A stretch of DNA of 64,000 bases, taken from the NCBI GenBank assembly GCA_000231825.2, contig JH720296.1, positions 2,088,679 through 2,152,678 on the forward strand, given 5' to 3'. Positions 27,501 through 38,502 of this stretch are shown in pieces; position 1 is the first letter of the stretch; each line of letters starts with the position of its first letter. Below the pieces are notes generated by a model that saw only the letters and a list, made by a program, of their open reading frames with translations, made no database searches and was not told the origin of the DNA. A program made the translations under genes and the position numbers. This DNA is from Tetrahymena elliotti 4EA. Its lineage: Eukaryota > Ciliophora > Oligohymenophorea > Hymenostomatida > Tetrahymenidae.

Positions 27501-29532
27501 ATGTAAGTTAAATTTGAATTTTATATAAATTTTATTGAGCATTTTTATTAGAAAACTTTGAGGTTCTTTTTTGATGTAATGACAGTTTTTTATGAGAGAT
27601 CTAAGATAGAAAGATTTAAATCAAGATAAATTGAAGAAAAAAGGAATTTGATCAATTTGAAATAGTATTTGAATTTGTGGAGACTTGAGAGATTTTACAA
27701 TAAAATAACATTTTAGTTTAGGTTGGGTACTGTTTTTTAGATATTCCTAACGGCTTTGTAATAAGAAAAATAAATATCAAAGGAATATGAAAATAAAGCA
27801 AAACAATTCTAAAAAATTTTGATCTAAAGAAAAGCTTAAAAAGCCTTTTTTGTTCTATAATAGATTAATAATCAAAGCTCAGAATATTTTAGAGATGCTT
27901 TTTCCTATCACTATAACACTCTTATAACTAAATCCTTTAATGTCTTAAAAGTAAACAGAGAGATTAAAATGCAAAAATACTCTAATGTCTTTGAATATTT
28001 AAGTAATTTCTTCAAAAAAATTAATCAAATTAAATAAATTGATTAATAATATTAATAGATAAAAAAGCACATTATTAAAAATTAAATATTTTTGATTCAT
28101 GGAGGTAGAGGACTATTGAAAACAGTGAAGACAGAAAAAATAATAAACTAGCTTTGAATTTTTACATTAAAAAGCTATTTAGTTTGATAATAAAGACTCT
28201 TTAAGACCATACTTAAAGAGAAAAAACAAAAAAATAGAATAAGGTAAACAAAATATTTCTTTAAAGGAAATTTAAATTTGGAATTAAATATTTAAAAATT
28301 AGGATTTGGCTCAAATTTACTACAAGAATAACATTTGGAAAAGATGGAGATAAAAATTCATTGACAAGATAGTTATAAACCATGATAATATAAGGCTAAT
28401 GACTTTAGGAATGAAGTCATTTATTATTAATTTAAATCAAACGAAACAAATGAATGAAAAGATATAAAAAGCAGACTACTTTATGTACATGAGTCTGTTT
28501 AAGAAAGCCTAATATTTTATTGAGTTTTTGAAAATTAACAAAGAAAAAGCTTTTTTCAAAAAGCAAGCTGTCAGTAATGCTAAAGAAATTATTGAAAAAG
28601 TAAATTAATATTTATCTTTTTATCAAAAAAATTAATTTATTTTGATAAAAAAGAATTGCAAAGCAAGAATTTTGTATGGACTTAAAGAATATGCAAGAAA
28701 AAGTAAAGGGTACACAAAGAAAATAAATTTGATTAAATAAATTAAAAACTTGGAATTGCTGAAAGTTTATTTCATAAAATTGATGTAGAATTTAGCAAAT
28801 AAAAAGATAACCATATAAAAGATATTTGATAAATTGCAGTAAGATTTTTCACAATTAAAAATTATATTTAAATTAAATCTTAAATAGACTTTAGAGGAGA
28901 AAGAATTTAAAATCAGCAATTAAATTGTGGAAACAATCAATTGAAGCTGAGAATGAAGAAATAGAAATTTTCAATAAAGGAGCATTCTTATAACAAACTC
29001 TTCATAAGAAAAGATTCTTTGTGAGCTTTTTTTCACACCACCAATAAATTTAGTCTGAGAAAATAAAATACATAAAATCTTTGTAATTTTACAAAAGACA
29101 GCTTTTCTATAAATTCAGAAATGTTTTCTACAAATCTATTGAATTAAAGAAACTTAAATTTATTGCTACCAAGCATTTTGCATTTAATGTAAATAATTCT
29201 TTATTTTAAATCTTTAAATTTTAAAATCTTGCATTTTAAATTAGCTCATGAGAAAAGGTTTCTTTGGATGGAAGCAGTATTCAGTAGAACTATTTGAACA
29301 AAGATATAAAAAAGTTGATGAGTACTTTGAAAATCCTTTCTTAATGTCTTAGAAAAAAAGTACAATCAGTTTAGTTGATAAAGAAAACTTTGATATTAAT
29401 AAGCAAATAGCTGAAGATTTTGATAACAATTTCGATAGCATAATGTCATATAGTAGTGATAAAAAAATCAAACCATATTTTGCAACAGCCCAAAATTAAA
29501 TTTTGAAACCTATTGATAATTATAGAAAATGA
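24594..29532 (+). CDS. Large helical-repeat protein, Sfi1-like (putative centrin binder)
   Basis: ATG at 24594 (MDPEKISTVG) follows an A-rich leader; the stop is TGA 29530-29532. Exons are separated by AT-rich introns, and the phasing of the first few is unresolved. Region 25160-26300 is a Ser/Asn/Gln-rich disordered stretch with short ordered pieces (YDNLDMIETNMDELGENA). From about 26350 to 29310 the protein becomes a long run of basic helical units with aromatic and hydrophobic residues at regular spacing: KAFYSMKDYHER, FNVFKDYSSKR, KAFFVLQQINN, KSFNVLKVNREI, NIWKRWRQKF and FFGWKQYSVELF. This pattern fits Sfi1-type centrin-binding repeats, which form extended filaments at centrosomes and basal bodies; ciliates have many such proteins. 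Most units have Tyr, Phe or Leu where classic Sfi1 has Trp. Alternative: a generic long helical cytoskeletal protein. Confidence 0.6.
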
Positions 29533-29599
29533 AGCTAAAATTAAGAGTATCATCAAAAATTACATTTGTTAAATAAAACTTTGATAAAATTTAATTAAA

Positions 29600-30300
29600 A
29601 AGAAAATTTATTTTAAAATAAAATTAATTCAAATCCAAAAATTAGTAATGTTTATATTGTACATAATTTACCTTTTCTTTAAAAATAATTTAATAAAGAT
29701 TAACTAAATTTAATTAAATTTATTGAGATAAAACTTAAATTTGTTATAAAAATGACAATTTTTAATTATCTTTTTTAAAAAAGTAATAATATAAGTAAAT
29801 ATTTCATTATTATGTTGCTTTTTCTTTTAAAAATATTTGGAAGATTTAATTTTTATTATTACATTAAATAGTAAATTTAATTATTCAAAATGTAATTGTT
29901 TTTAAATAAAAAATAGAGACAAAAATAAAATAAATTAACCTCAAGACTCAAGATCAAAATTTATCATCTTTTTCATAACTTACCTTTTAAATAACTAATT
30001 TAATAAATTTAATTCAATTCAATTTATTTGATAAAACTTTGATTTGACATAAAAATGACAACTTTTCATTAGCACTTTATAAAAAGTGATAGTTCATTAT
30101 TGAATCTTTTCTATCTTTAAATTTTTTGGAAGAATTAACTAAGATTTAATTTAATGGCAAGTTTATTTGTTTCAAAAGTTATTTTTTAAAATTAAAAATT
30201 AAGTCAAAAAAGAAATTAATCTCAAGATAAAAATTTCTAATCTACTTAGTTTATGGCTTATCTTTTAATACATTAATTAAATTGTAATTAAAAGTTTGTT
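29600..30300. repeat. Diverged tandem repeat, about 300 bp period
   Basis: Downstream of the Sfi1-like gene, landmarks recur in the same order. TTACCTTTT or TTATCTTTT occurs near 29669, 29980 and 30259. ATAAAAATGACAA occurs near 29747 and 30049, each followed by a TTTGGAAGA.TTAA tract. This indicates two full copies and a partial third. No coding potential seen. Confidence 0.55.
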
Positions 30301-31071
30301 TTTATTGTTAATGCTGTTGTTAGAACTTGTTCAAAAATGTAATCCATCATTTATAGAGAAATGAAAATGATAAGAATAAGAAATGAAGATTTTTAAGTAT
30401 TATTAAAAGTAAATAAACTAATAATGATTAATTAAGCTGATAATTAAAATATGCAAAATGAATAAAACATAATTAATGTATATAAATTTATATATTAATG
30501 AATAGCTAACATTATTAAATTATATAGGATAGTAATTATCATTTTTAAAATAAGATTTCTTTTTTATTATAATAAATTGCTTAATTGTTAAAATTTTAGA
30601 TCAAATGAATTTATTGATTAAGTGGATTATTTGGAAGGATAATAAATCGATTGGGCATTATTGTCAGATAATAATTTATGTAAATAGAGAGATGGTTACA
30701 GATAAAGAGACAAATGTGTTCATTTATTACTCTTAAACTATTAGTTGACTGACTGACTGACTGTTTGATTCATTGATTTGTCATTTAATAGCTACATATG
30801 AGGCATCGATTAGTTTTTTTGATAGTAGAAAGGTGTTTCTAATAAATAGGATAGGAAGAAAGTAAGGGAGGAAGGATGAAGGGGTAGTGAAGAAGATTGA
30901 AATAGGTTATTAAAAGAGTTTTATTATAATCTTATTAGTTTTGTTAATTACTTTAAATTAGTGTGTAATTAATTAGTTAATATAAATGTATATAGTTGTT
31001 ATTATATAGATATTTTATCCTTTTTTTATTGAAATGGGTTTGTTTATTTGTTTGTTGCTCTTTCTTCAATT
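30301..31071. other. Spacer with a GACT microsatellite
   Basis: A short tetranucleotide run (GACT, four units and part of a fifth) lies near 30746-30764. The rest is AT-rich without a gene. A related but imperfect GACTGACTGATTGATCGACTG tract occurs near 36313-36334. Confidence 0.55.
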
Positions 31072-33771
31072 TCATTCCTTTTTCGTGATTATATTTTTCA
31101 CCTATCCATCAGTTAGCTGCAGTTCAAATACTTGATTTTCTGATTTTTAGCTGTTGTCGTCGAATATTCCTCCTCTGTATTGTTAAGATGGATACCCAAC
31201 TATACCTTGGTAATTTTTCAAGGGATTTATGTTGTTTTATGAGTTCTGAGAGAATCTTAATGGCATGTTGTCATCTTAAGAGAAATAAAATTTATTTTAA
31301 GAGTTGAACATATTTTATGAGTCAATTCCTAATGAGCCAAGTCTTGCTGGAATATTAGGATTATATTCTCCCATGTTAAATCTCTTCATACTTTGAGAAT
31401 AGTTAGGGATTGAATCTTCTTAGGATTATCTGAGTAGAGAGTTACCTATTAAGTTACTATTGTGATGTAACATACTCTAACTATTGTGCTAGTATATTTC
31501 TTCATTATTGAGGTATTGATCCACTTATTTATTATTTCCACTATATTAGTTGCTAAAAGATGAGTTCGCATTACTTGCATTATTGTTTTATGCATTGTTT
31601 ATTTTCACTATTTCAGAAGGATCTCTGTTTCTACATCCATCACATTTACATTAATCGCTACATTTGACACCTGTATTGTAGCATTCACAGTATTTCTTTT
31701 CACATCCAGATTTCTTACAATTGCATCCTTTATTATGAATTAGTATTTCTTCATCATCCTTTATCTATTAAATTATCAAGTAAAAAAGGTTATTAAATGT
31801 TAGTTAAGTAAGGAAAAGATATTTTAAATATTATTCTAATGAATTATGATGATGATAATATATCATTTAGTTCTAAAAATAAATAAAGTTTAAATAGTCT
31901 TTTTAATGATAAAAATAAAAATATAGAAATAAATGTAAATTTAATTTTAAGCAGATATTAAAATTGCACAAAATTAGGAAATTTATTTATAAAAAATTTA
32001 TGTTAAAAACAAAGTGAACAAGATAGTAAATGCTCATTAAGGTTCAAGAGTAATTATTCATCACAAATTATCAAGGTAGATATCCGTTTATTAGAAAATA
32101 CCTCAATAAATGAATTGTATTTTACACTTATTTAGCTATTACTTAAACTCTTAAAACTTGAAAAGAGGGGATTTCTTTCTTATTATTTTCAGAATCTTTT
32201 TTAAGATTTGATTTTGGGAAAAGAGGGAAGAAATTATTTATTTCTTTATGAATTAATTAGCATAAAAAATAGCTATGTAACAAATAAAGAAAGATATTAA
32301 TTAATTTAATCACAAAATTTTTATTTAAGGCTTGAAGATGTTTATTAAATGTTTTCTTTGAATGAATGATTCAAACAATGCTTGCTTTCTTGCTTATAGC
32401 GCTCATGAAAGACGGATTTGAAAGAAAATAAAAAATTATAAAAAAAATAGATTATAAAACCTATTCAAAATATTCAAAAGAAAAAAAAAACTTAGAAAAG
32501 TTTGTTAAATGAAAAAATAAACAAATTAATGAATGGATTACCTCCTTTGTTTGAATTTTAGGCTTGAATGCATCAGGATTACGTTCTTATAGCTATTTGA
32601 TTGCACTTTCTCTTTCGGCTTTGTTGCTATCTGTGTTGCAGCACTCTATGCAATTGCATTCAGAATTGCAGATTTGACCTTAGTTGAAACAGTCGCAGTA
32701 CAATTTTAAGCATTTGCTCTTCTTGCAGTTGCATTTAACTTTTTATTTAGATGTAGTTTGAGGTCTGAGAGTTTATTCGTACTCAACGATGCCATCCAAA
32801 TCCTTCAAATTTCCTTCTTCTCTTTCTCTGATAACCTTCATATCGAGAAGGTTGTAGATAAAGTTATTCTTGTCTACAGAGATACTATTTATCGAGTTAA
32901 GCTAGAGGAATCTTCTTTTTTAACGAATATGACACTATTTCTTTTAAATCAAGTTAAAATTATCGTCAAGATATTGTTAGTTGAATAAGGGAGGATAATG
33001 TTCATCAGTTTAGCAAACTTAAATCAAGAGACTACCACTTTAGAAGCTCTAAGATTATCCATCCAACTCATCTTTTATACTAGCGGCATTATTTTTCTTG
33101 CTTAGACGCTAAAATGTTAAAGTTCTTGATTTATTGGATTTTTTAATGTTTTAACTATTAGAATCACCTGTGTCCTCAGATTCTGAATACTCAAAGTTTA
33201 TTCTTTACAAGCGTATATTTCTAAGATGGTAATCAGATTCTCCTTCTTAAGTGTAGTCTGCTTAGCTTTTATATATTCTTTCGTAATTATTGTGAGGAGC
33301 TTCCATAATATTTTAGTAAATTTAGTCTCTGTCTTGAGAAAATGTGACCATATGGTCTTCCTTAGTCTCATCTTGGTTATTATTATTGTTTTTGTGATTG
33401 TTATTGCTGCTGTCCATAATGATTTAATTTTTTAGGTCAGCTCTTTTGTTTAAAGGTTATCTATAACTTTAGCGAGAGTTTCTACCTTTACTATCTTTTT
33501 TAGAAAAATTCAAATTTTCATCTTCTATCTCAATTTAGCCAATATTAGGATTACACAGACTATCTAAGACATTTCTGTTTTGATACTAGTTTGCTTAAAT
33601 AGATTGATGATCGTTATCGCTTTCAGGTTCTTCAATCTTTTGACTATTCTCCATGAAACTTTTTTAAATTTATTTGCGCAAAGCTGGTTCGAGCTCGTCC
33701 TAGCTCTAATCATCAGTATGGGTTCTTTTACTATTAAATTTATAAAAATACGGTTATATTAGTACACTCAT
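31072..33771 (-). CDS. CRC (two-CXC) DNA-binding protein, LIN54/tesmin/TSO1 type
   Basis: Two exons phase perfectly: 33771-32542 (410 codons) and 31764-31072 (231 codons with TGA), giving 640 residues. The 777 nt intron starts GTAAT and ends TAG. The N-terminal 340 or so residues are Asn/Gln/Ser-rich and disordered. Then comes the first CXC motif ([18 protein letters not shown]), the conserved linker [10 protein letters not shown], and after the intron the second CXC ([20 protein letters not shown]). Both carry the Tyr before Cys that, in LIN54, enters the DNA minor groove. Proteins of this family bind CHR-like elements (TTYGAA) in cell-cycle promoters, often inside MuvB-type complexes. That role here is inference from family. 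The C-terminal 190 residues are Asn-rich. I chose ATG 33771 as the most upstream in-frame Met; a second Met is 38 codons further in. Nuclear location expected. Confidence 0.92.
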
Positions 33772-34974
33772 GCTGCTTTAAAAATAGGAAGAGGAGAGAA
33801 TGGCTTGCTTGTTGCTTAAAATTATAAAAAATTTTTTTGTTTTCGCTTTGCTCTCTCTCTTTGCTTATTGGTTATTTCTCTCAGTATTTTAAATCGCTTT
33901 CTTTCTTCTAATTGATTTTTAAATTTCTGATAGAACATAAACAAGATAGATCTCTTATGAATAATTAAAAAAAAGCGCCCAAATCCAGATTAAATAAAGT
34001 AAGGATTAATAGAGAGGCTTTGCTATTTTGTTTTTTCGCTTCATTGTTTTTTTTTTGCTTCATTGCTTCTGTTTGGCAGAATAAAGATTTGATTGATATT
34101 TAATAATTCTTGAAGGAGTGATAAATAAATAAATTATTAATTAATAAATAGCTTGCCAAAAAATAGATAAAGAAAAAATAAAACGATTGAAAAACAGCAA
34201 AGTGAAGACAGATACTTTTGTCAAAGATTTCAAATTCGAAAAATACAAGGAATAAGTGATAAGTGTCTTACTTACCCTCTTAATCAAAATATTTTAAAAT
34301 TTATCAACTCTTTAAAATTTAATTGTTTTTAAATATCAATCAATCTTTAAAATGTTCTAAATTAATTATAATAAATTTTCCTTTTTGCTAAAAAAATTTT
34401 TAAATTTGATTGGAATAGCAAAGGAGGGAAATCTATCTATTTATCAATAAATCAATAAATGATCTTAATTGTTATAAAAATTTTGTATAAATCCTTTCTA
34501 AAAATTAACGAGAATAAGATTAGAGAGTGCTTTCTATCTATCTAACCTTTTCTTTTTGAGGTAATTGGTATTTGAAAATTAGTCGAATAATTAATTTAAT
34601 GAAAGCAAATAAATTATTTTTGTGAGAATGCTAAAATAATAAGGTAAGGAGAAAGGCCCTGTTACAATTCTTGGATTCAAAGTATTAATTTTTTATTTGG
34701 AAAATTTATTTTAAAATTCGGATTATTATTTAAAAAGTAATTTTTTACTTCAACTTTTCACCAATACTTAAAAGTATTATAATTATTTTGAATTAACTTA
34801 AGCAGGTTAATTTGAAAGGGGTCCTGCCCATTTTATTTCACAAATTTATTTTGGTTTCAGGAAAGTATTTGGTGGGGAGATCCAATCCTATCAAAGGAAA
34901 ATTTTTATTTTTTATTTGGTAATTTTATAATATCTTTCTTATTTGTGGAAGGATTGGCTGTAGGGTATTGAAAA
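33772..34974. other. Spacer between divergent genes
   Basis: Contains the upstream regions of the CRC gene (to the left) and a small plus-strand gene (to the right). Near 34820-34960 it is less AT-rich than its surroundings and has an 8 bp inverted repeat, CCAATCCT near 34882 and AGGATTGG near 34950, which may be a promoter or 5' UTR structure. No coding region seen. Confidence 0.45.
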
Positions 34975-35312
34975 ATGGCTCCGAGTAAGCCCACACTTAA
35001 ATCAAAAAATAATAATAGAAAAAATGAGGATGCTCTTAAAGATAAATTTGATAAAAAAGAGTATGTTTTTTTAGTTTGTATTTTTGAAAAAATTTTTTCA
35101 AAGGGATTAATAGTTTTTTCGCGGTTGAAAAGTGATTTTAATCTGTTTTGATCTTTATATATTTTGTTTGCTTGCTTGATAATTAAGGAAGCATGTTATA
35201 AATGGATTTATGGCGAAAAGAGATATTTAAGAATTGGAATGAGAGTGTTAATTTTTCATAACTGAGTAAGGAAAATAATAATTTTAGAGAAAAAAATTAG
35301 AAAGCCAATTGA
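34975..35312 (+). CDS. Small 68-residue protein, two exons, unrecognised
   Basis: ATG at 34975 (MAPSKPTLKSKNNN) follows an A-rich leader. The first exon runs to 35060. With a GTATG donor and the acceptor AG at 35190-35191, the second exon reads MLQMDLWRKEIFKNW and ends at TGA 35310-35312, giving 68 residues. An alternative acceptor four bases earlier gives a shorter ending. The protein is basic and helical with one W.KEI..NW segment. It is loosely reminiscent of small axonemal proteins with a W..H/E..NW pattern, but I cannot assign it. The second exon overlaps the end of a minus-strand frame, and one of the two must be wrong or truly antisense there. Confidence 0.45.
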
Positions 35313-35880
35313 ATGCGAATGCTTATTGATAATAAAATTACTTGGTCCTTGCATTTTTAGTAGGAGAAATAAGTATAGGAGTTGTCTTATTGGATGAAAG
35401 ACATTTTGACTCTGTGGTATTTCTGGCGCTTCTACGAAGTTTAGTCTGAGCTGAATTGCATTCAGAAGTGTTTTCTTTGCTCTCTTCCAAAAGGCTTTAA
35501 GGTGATTAGAAAGTATTATGACTGATATCCTTGGCTTGCTATGAATTCTAATGATTAGCTTTAGATTATTATGACTGAAGTGAATTTATGTTATTATGGT
35601 TATTATGGCTGATGTATTATTCTCTATGATTAACATCATTTTAATTATCTATGTTCTCTATGTCCTCTTCTACTTCATCAATTTACTATTCTTCTTTAAA
35701 GCTCTACTTCATATTGGTTCCCGTTAATCCCTGTTTTCTTTTCTACCCCGATTATTATTACTGTTATAAGGAAGATGATCCAGTTCCTTATTAAGACCTA
35801 ATATTACTCTTGTTTTTCATCTAAGATGTTTTCTTACCATCTTTGTTGATGACAGTTTCCCCTGAAGTTTTTATTTTCAT
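35098..35880 (-). CDS. Ser/Asn/Gln-rich protein of unknown function
   Basis: An open frame of 261 codons runs from ATG 35880 (MKIKTSGETVINKDGKK) to TGA 35098-35100. The part from 35880 to about 35341 looks coding: it is rich in Ser, Asn, Gln and Lys, has an acidic stretch (DEVEEDIENIDNQND) and a basic one (TKLRRSARNTTESK), and uses more C and G in third positions than the spacer. Below 35340 the translation turns aromatic and is antisense to the small plus-strand gene, so the real end may lie earlier through splicing. No domain recognised; probably disordered. Confidence 0.5.
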
Positions 35881-36614
35881 ATTTCTACTTTAGTTAGTTT
35901 GTTCTGCTGTTTTATAGTTTTATGTATTAAGATATTATAATAAAAGTGTATGTAAAATAATAAATAAGTAGGGTTAATCGCTAAGTTCTTCTTCTCTTCT
36001 TCTTGAATTTTTGTTTAGTCTTAATGATTAATTGAATGATTGATTTGTTAATTAATTTGTTGCTTAGTAGTTTAATCTATCTTCTTTTTTTTTATTTCAA
36101 AAAACAATGTGTTTTTTTTGTTTTCTTTTGATTTTATTATATTTAATGCAATGCAATTATTTTTTTTATCAATTAAGCAATTCATTATTTACCACTATAG
36201 CGATCTTTTTAATTGATTGCTAAGAAAGATATTGCATTCTTTATAAATTAATAATTGCGCTTTTTTTTCTTTCATTTTGTTTGCTTATTTTGATTTGAAT
36301 GATATCACATGCTTGACTGACTGATTGATCGACTGCTCAAAAAAAATATACAATTTTTTAATTAAGAACTAAGATACCTTCAAAATCACACCAAAGATAC
36401 TTTCTTCATTTTCGTTCATTCGTTTATTTATTTTTTTGTTTGTTTTTTAAAGAAAGAAGGTATTATATTGTTTTTCATTTTCAAAAATTTTTTTGATTTC
36501 AAAGGGATTGTTTTAAAACCAAAGGCGGGGCTTTATATTAACTTATAAAAAATTAAAGCTTGATTAAAATTTCTATTAACAAATCTTGTGAAAAATCAAT
36601 AAAGAAAATGATTA
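35881..36614. other. AT-rich spacer
   Basis: No gene seen. Includes an imperfect GACT/GATT tract near 36313-36334 and long T runs. Confidence 0.5.
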
Positions 36615-37232
36615 TCAGAAGAATTGCAAGAAGAAGAAAAAAAAACATAACAAAAAACTTAATGCATTTTATTTTGATTAAACAAGAAATAATTTATCCC
36701 TTTTTTGAAAAATATTTAAAAATTTTTCTTAAAAAAATTAGACATATGTACATTCTTCTTGTTCGTCAGCTTCACTCTTGTTTGCGTTGCTTGCTTTGGT
36801 AGCTCCGCGAGTACCGTGAACTCTCTTTTTGTTATCAGGCCCCATCCCTTACTTAATATCTTAACGACTAGTAGCCTTCAAATTTCTTTTTCTTTTTACT
36901 TTAGTTATATATTTTTTTTATTTATTTTTTTTCATTCACAAATTTATTAAGAAATTTGCGGAGCTCACTAAATATTAAGATTAATTGTCAATATTTAAAT
37001 TTTTTCTTACTTGTTTCTTTTAAGTCATTCCTTTCTTCCTATTTTACTATCTTTTTTGCTTTATATTATTCACTCTCCTCATTTTTTTTTTCATTTAATT
37101 TCGCTCCTCTTCTTTTACTGTCTTTCTTGCTCCATTTATTCTTTTCTCTCCTAATACATCTCTAACAAACTAAGAAATTAACTCTTGCTCTATTAGCTAA
37201 TACTCTTGCGCAAGTATCTAAAATCTCTCCTT
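36615..37232 (-). CDS. Basic CxxC protein, partial gene model
   Basis: Two exon pieces on the minus strand phase together. The first, from about 37232 to 37011, reads KGEILDTCARVLANRARV, then CQRCIRREKNKWSKKDSK. After a GTAAG...AAAG intron (37010 to 36899) the second reads KRKRNLKATSRQDIKQG, KKRVHGTRGATK and ends around EADEQEECTYV. The frame then stays open through Phe-rich sequence to TGA 36615-36617, which looks like 3' UTR, so the true end is uncertain. The upstream start is unresolved. Charged, strongly basic content and a C-x2-C followed by R-R-E-K suggest nucleic-acid binding. It faintly recalls the CxxC..REKKR segment of fungal Spt23/Mga2-type factors; that link is weak. Codons in the 36750-36850 part are unusually GC-rich for this window (CGC, GGC, GAC, ACC). 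Confidence 0.4.
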
Positions 37233-38502
37233 TCTTATTTATAAATAATCACACTTTTTCCTTCATTTTCTCTTCCTTCGCTTATATTTTGGAAACAATT
37301 CCCTCCGACACCCTTTTTTTTTCTTTTTCCCGCCTTATTTAATTGCATTACTGTCTTCAAATGTTCCCCCAATCTAGATTTGTTTTCATATTATTCTTTT
37401 CCTTTAATTCTTCAAAATAAATTATTCATTCATTTTCTCCATTTTAATTTATTGGCTTGTGTCATTTTTTATTCCTCCCTTTCCATTTCAATTCATTAAT
37501 TTATTAATTAATTTTTTGCTCATTTTTATAAATAAATTTCCTTCTTTTGCTAATATTGATTTCATGCATTTCTGTAGAAAAAATATCCTTTATAATTAAT
37601 ATTTTAATATTTTCCTATTGAAAGAATAAATCTAAATATAATAAATGTAATTCATTTCTCACTAATTTTAATTGAATTTTTCTTCAATTTTTAGACATAT
37701 TTCCTTCAATGTATCCATTTTAATTAAAACTTATTTACTTAAATCTCAACTTCCTTTCCCTCTTATTAGCTAATTTCAAAATATTGCTTTTTATATTTCT
37801 TCATTAAATAGTAAGTAATTCCTTCCCTACAAAAATATATTTTCAACAAAACCCACCAAGTTCAAATCCTCTAATGAGATTCTTTTTACTGCTTTTAGCC
37901 TTACCTATCTCTTTAATTAAAAATACCAAAAATGCATTATAAAAAAGAAGCAATAAGCTTATCTGTCTGTTAGCTAATTGCTTTAAAATACTTTCTATGA
38001 TACCATGAAACACTATTCGAAAACATATCTCCAATAAAAAAATTGTTTTCTTGAATTAAAAACTAAAAAAGAATAGTATAAATCCATAAAATAGTAAAAT
38101 AATGTTAAAGTAATTTAATGAAAAATTTTAGAAGATAATTTTTTAAAAAGTGAAAAAATCCTCTTTATAACTTTGAAAAGAACAACAAAAAAATCTTTCG
38201 ATCCATGTTATAAATTTATTAATTGTTAGGATGATTTAAGATATTTAATATAAGTAATAATCATAAATAGTGTTTTTATTTGATAATAAATTAATTCATT
38301 GATTTTATACTCTCTAATCTGTCAATAATTAAGACATGCCTTTTTGGAACCATAGATTGAATTATTTATTTAATATTTATTGAATTTATGTTGTAAATAT
38401 TGATGACTTAATTAATTCATTCATTCAACTTTCTTGTATATATCCTATCAATTCTGAATAAGAGGCAAATATTATTATCATATCAGATTTTTTATCATTC
38501 AA
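37233..38502. other. AT-rich region, possible upstream exons of the CxxC gene
   Basis: Several minus-strand open pieces occur, for example a Lys/Gly-rich one near 37260-37330 (GKKKKKGVGGNC) and a 54-codon frame starting at ATG 38026, but none could be phased into a gene. With only TGA as stop, frames of this size arise by chance. Confidence 0.35.

Noticed and set aside
32758..33762. Plus-strand open frames of 60-76 codons
   Set aside because: Antisense to the long first exon of the CRC gene; composition is that of a reverse-strand shadow.
36560..37165. Plus-strand open frames including a Phe/Ser/Leu-rich one
   Set aside because: Antisense to the basic CxxC gene on the minus strand; Phe/Ser/Leu richness is the shadow of Lys/Glu codons.
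37855..37875. tRNA T-arm-like GTTCAAATCCT
   Set aside because: No matching acceptor, anticodon or D-arm sequence around it; it arises in a Leu/Glu-rich minus-strand frame.
37862..38026. 54-codon minus-strand frame starting MFSNSVSWYH
   Set aside because: It could be an exon, but I found no splice partners that keep phase; too short to call alone.
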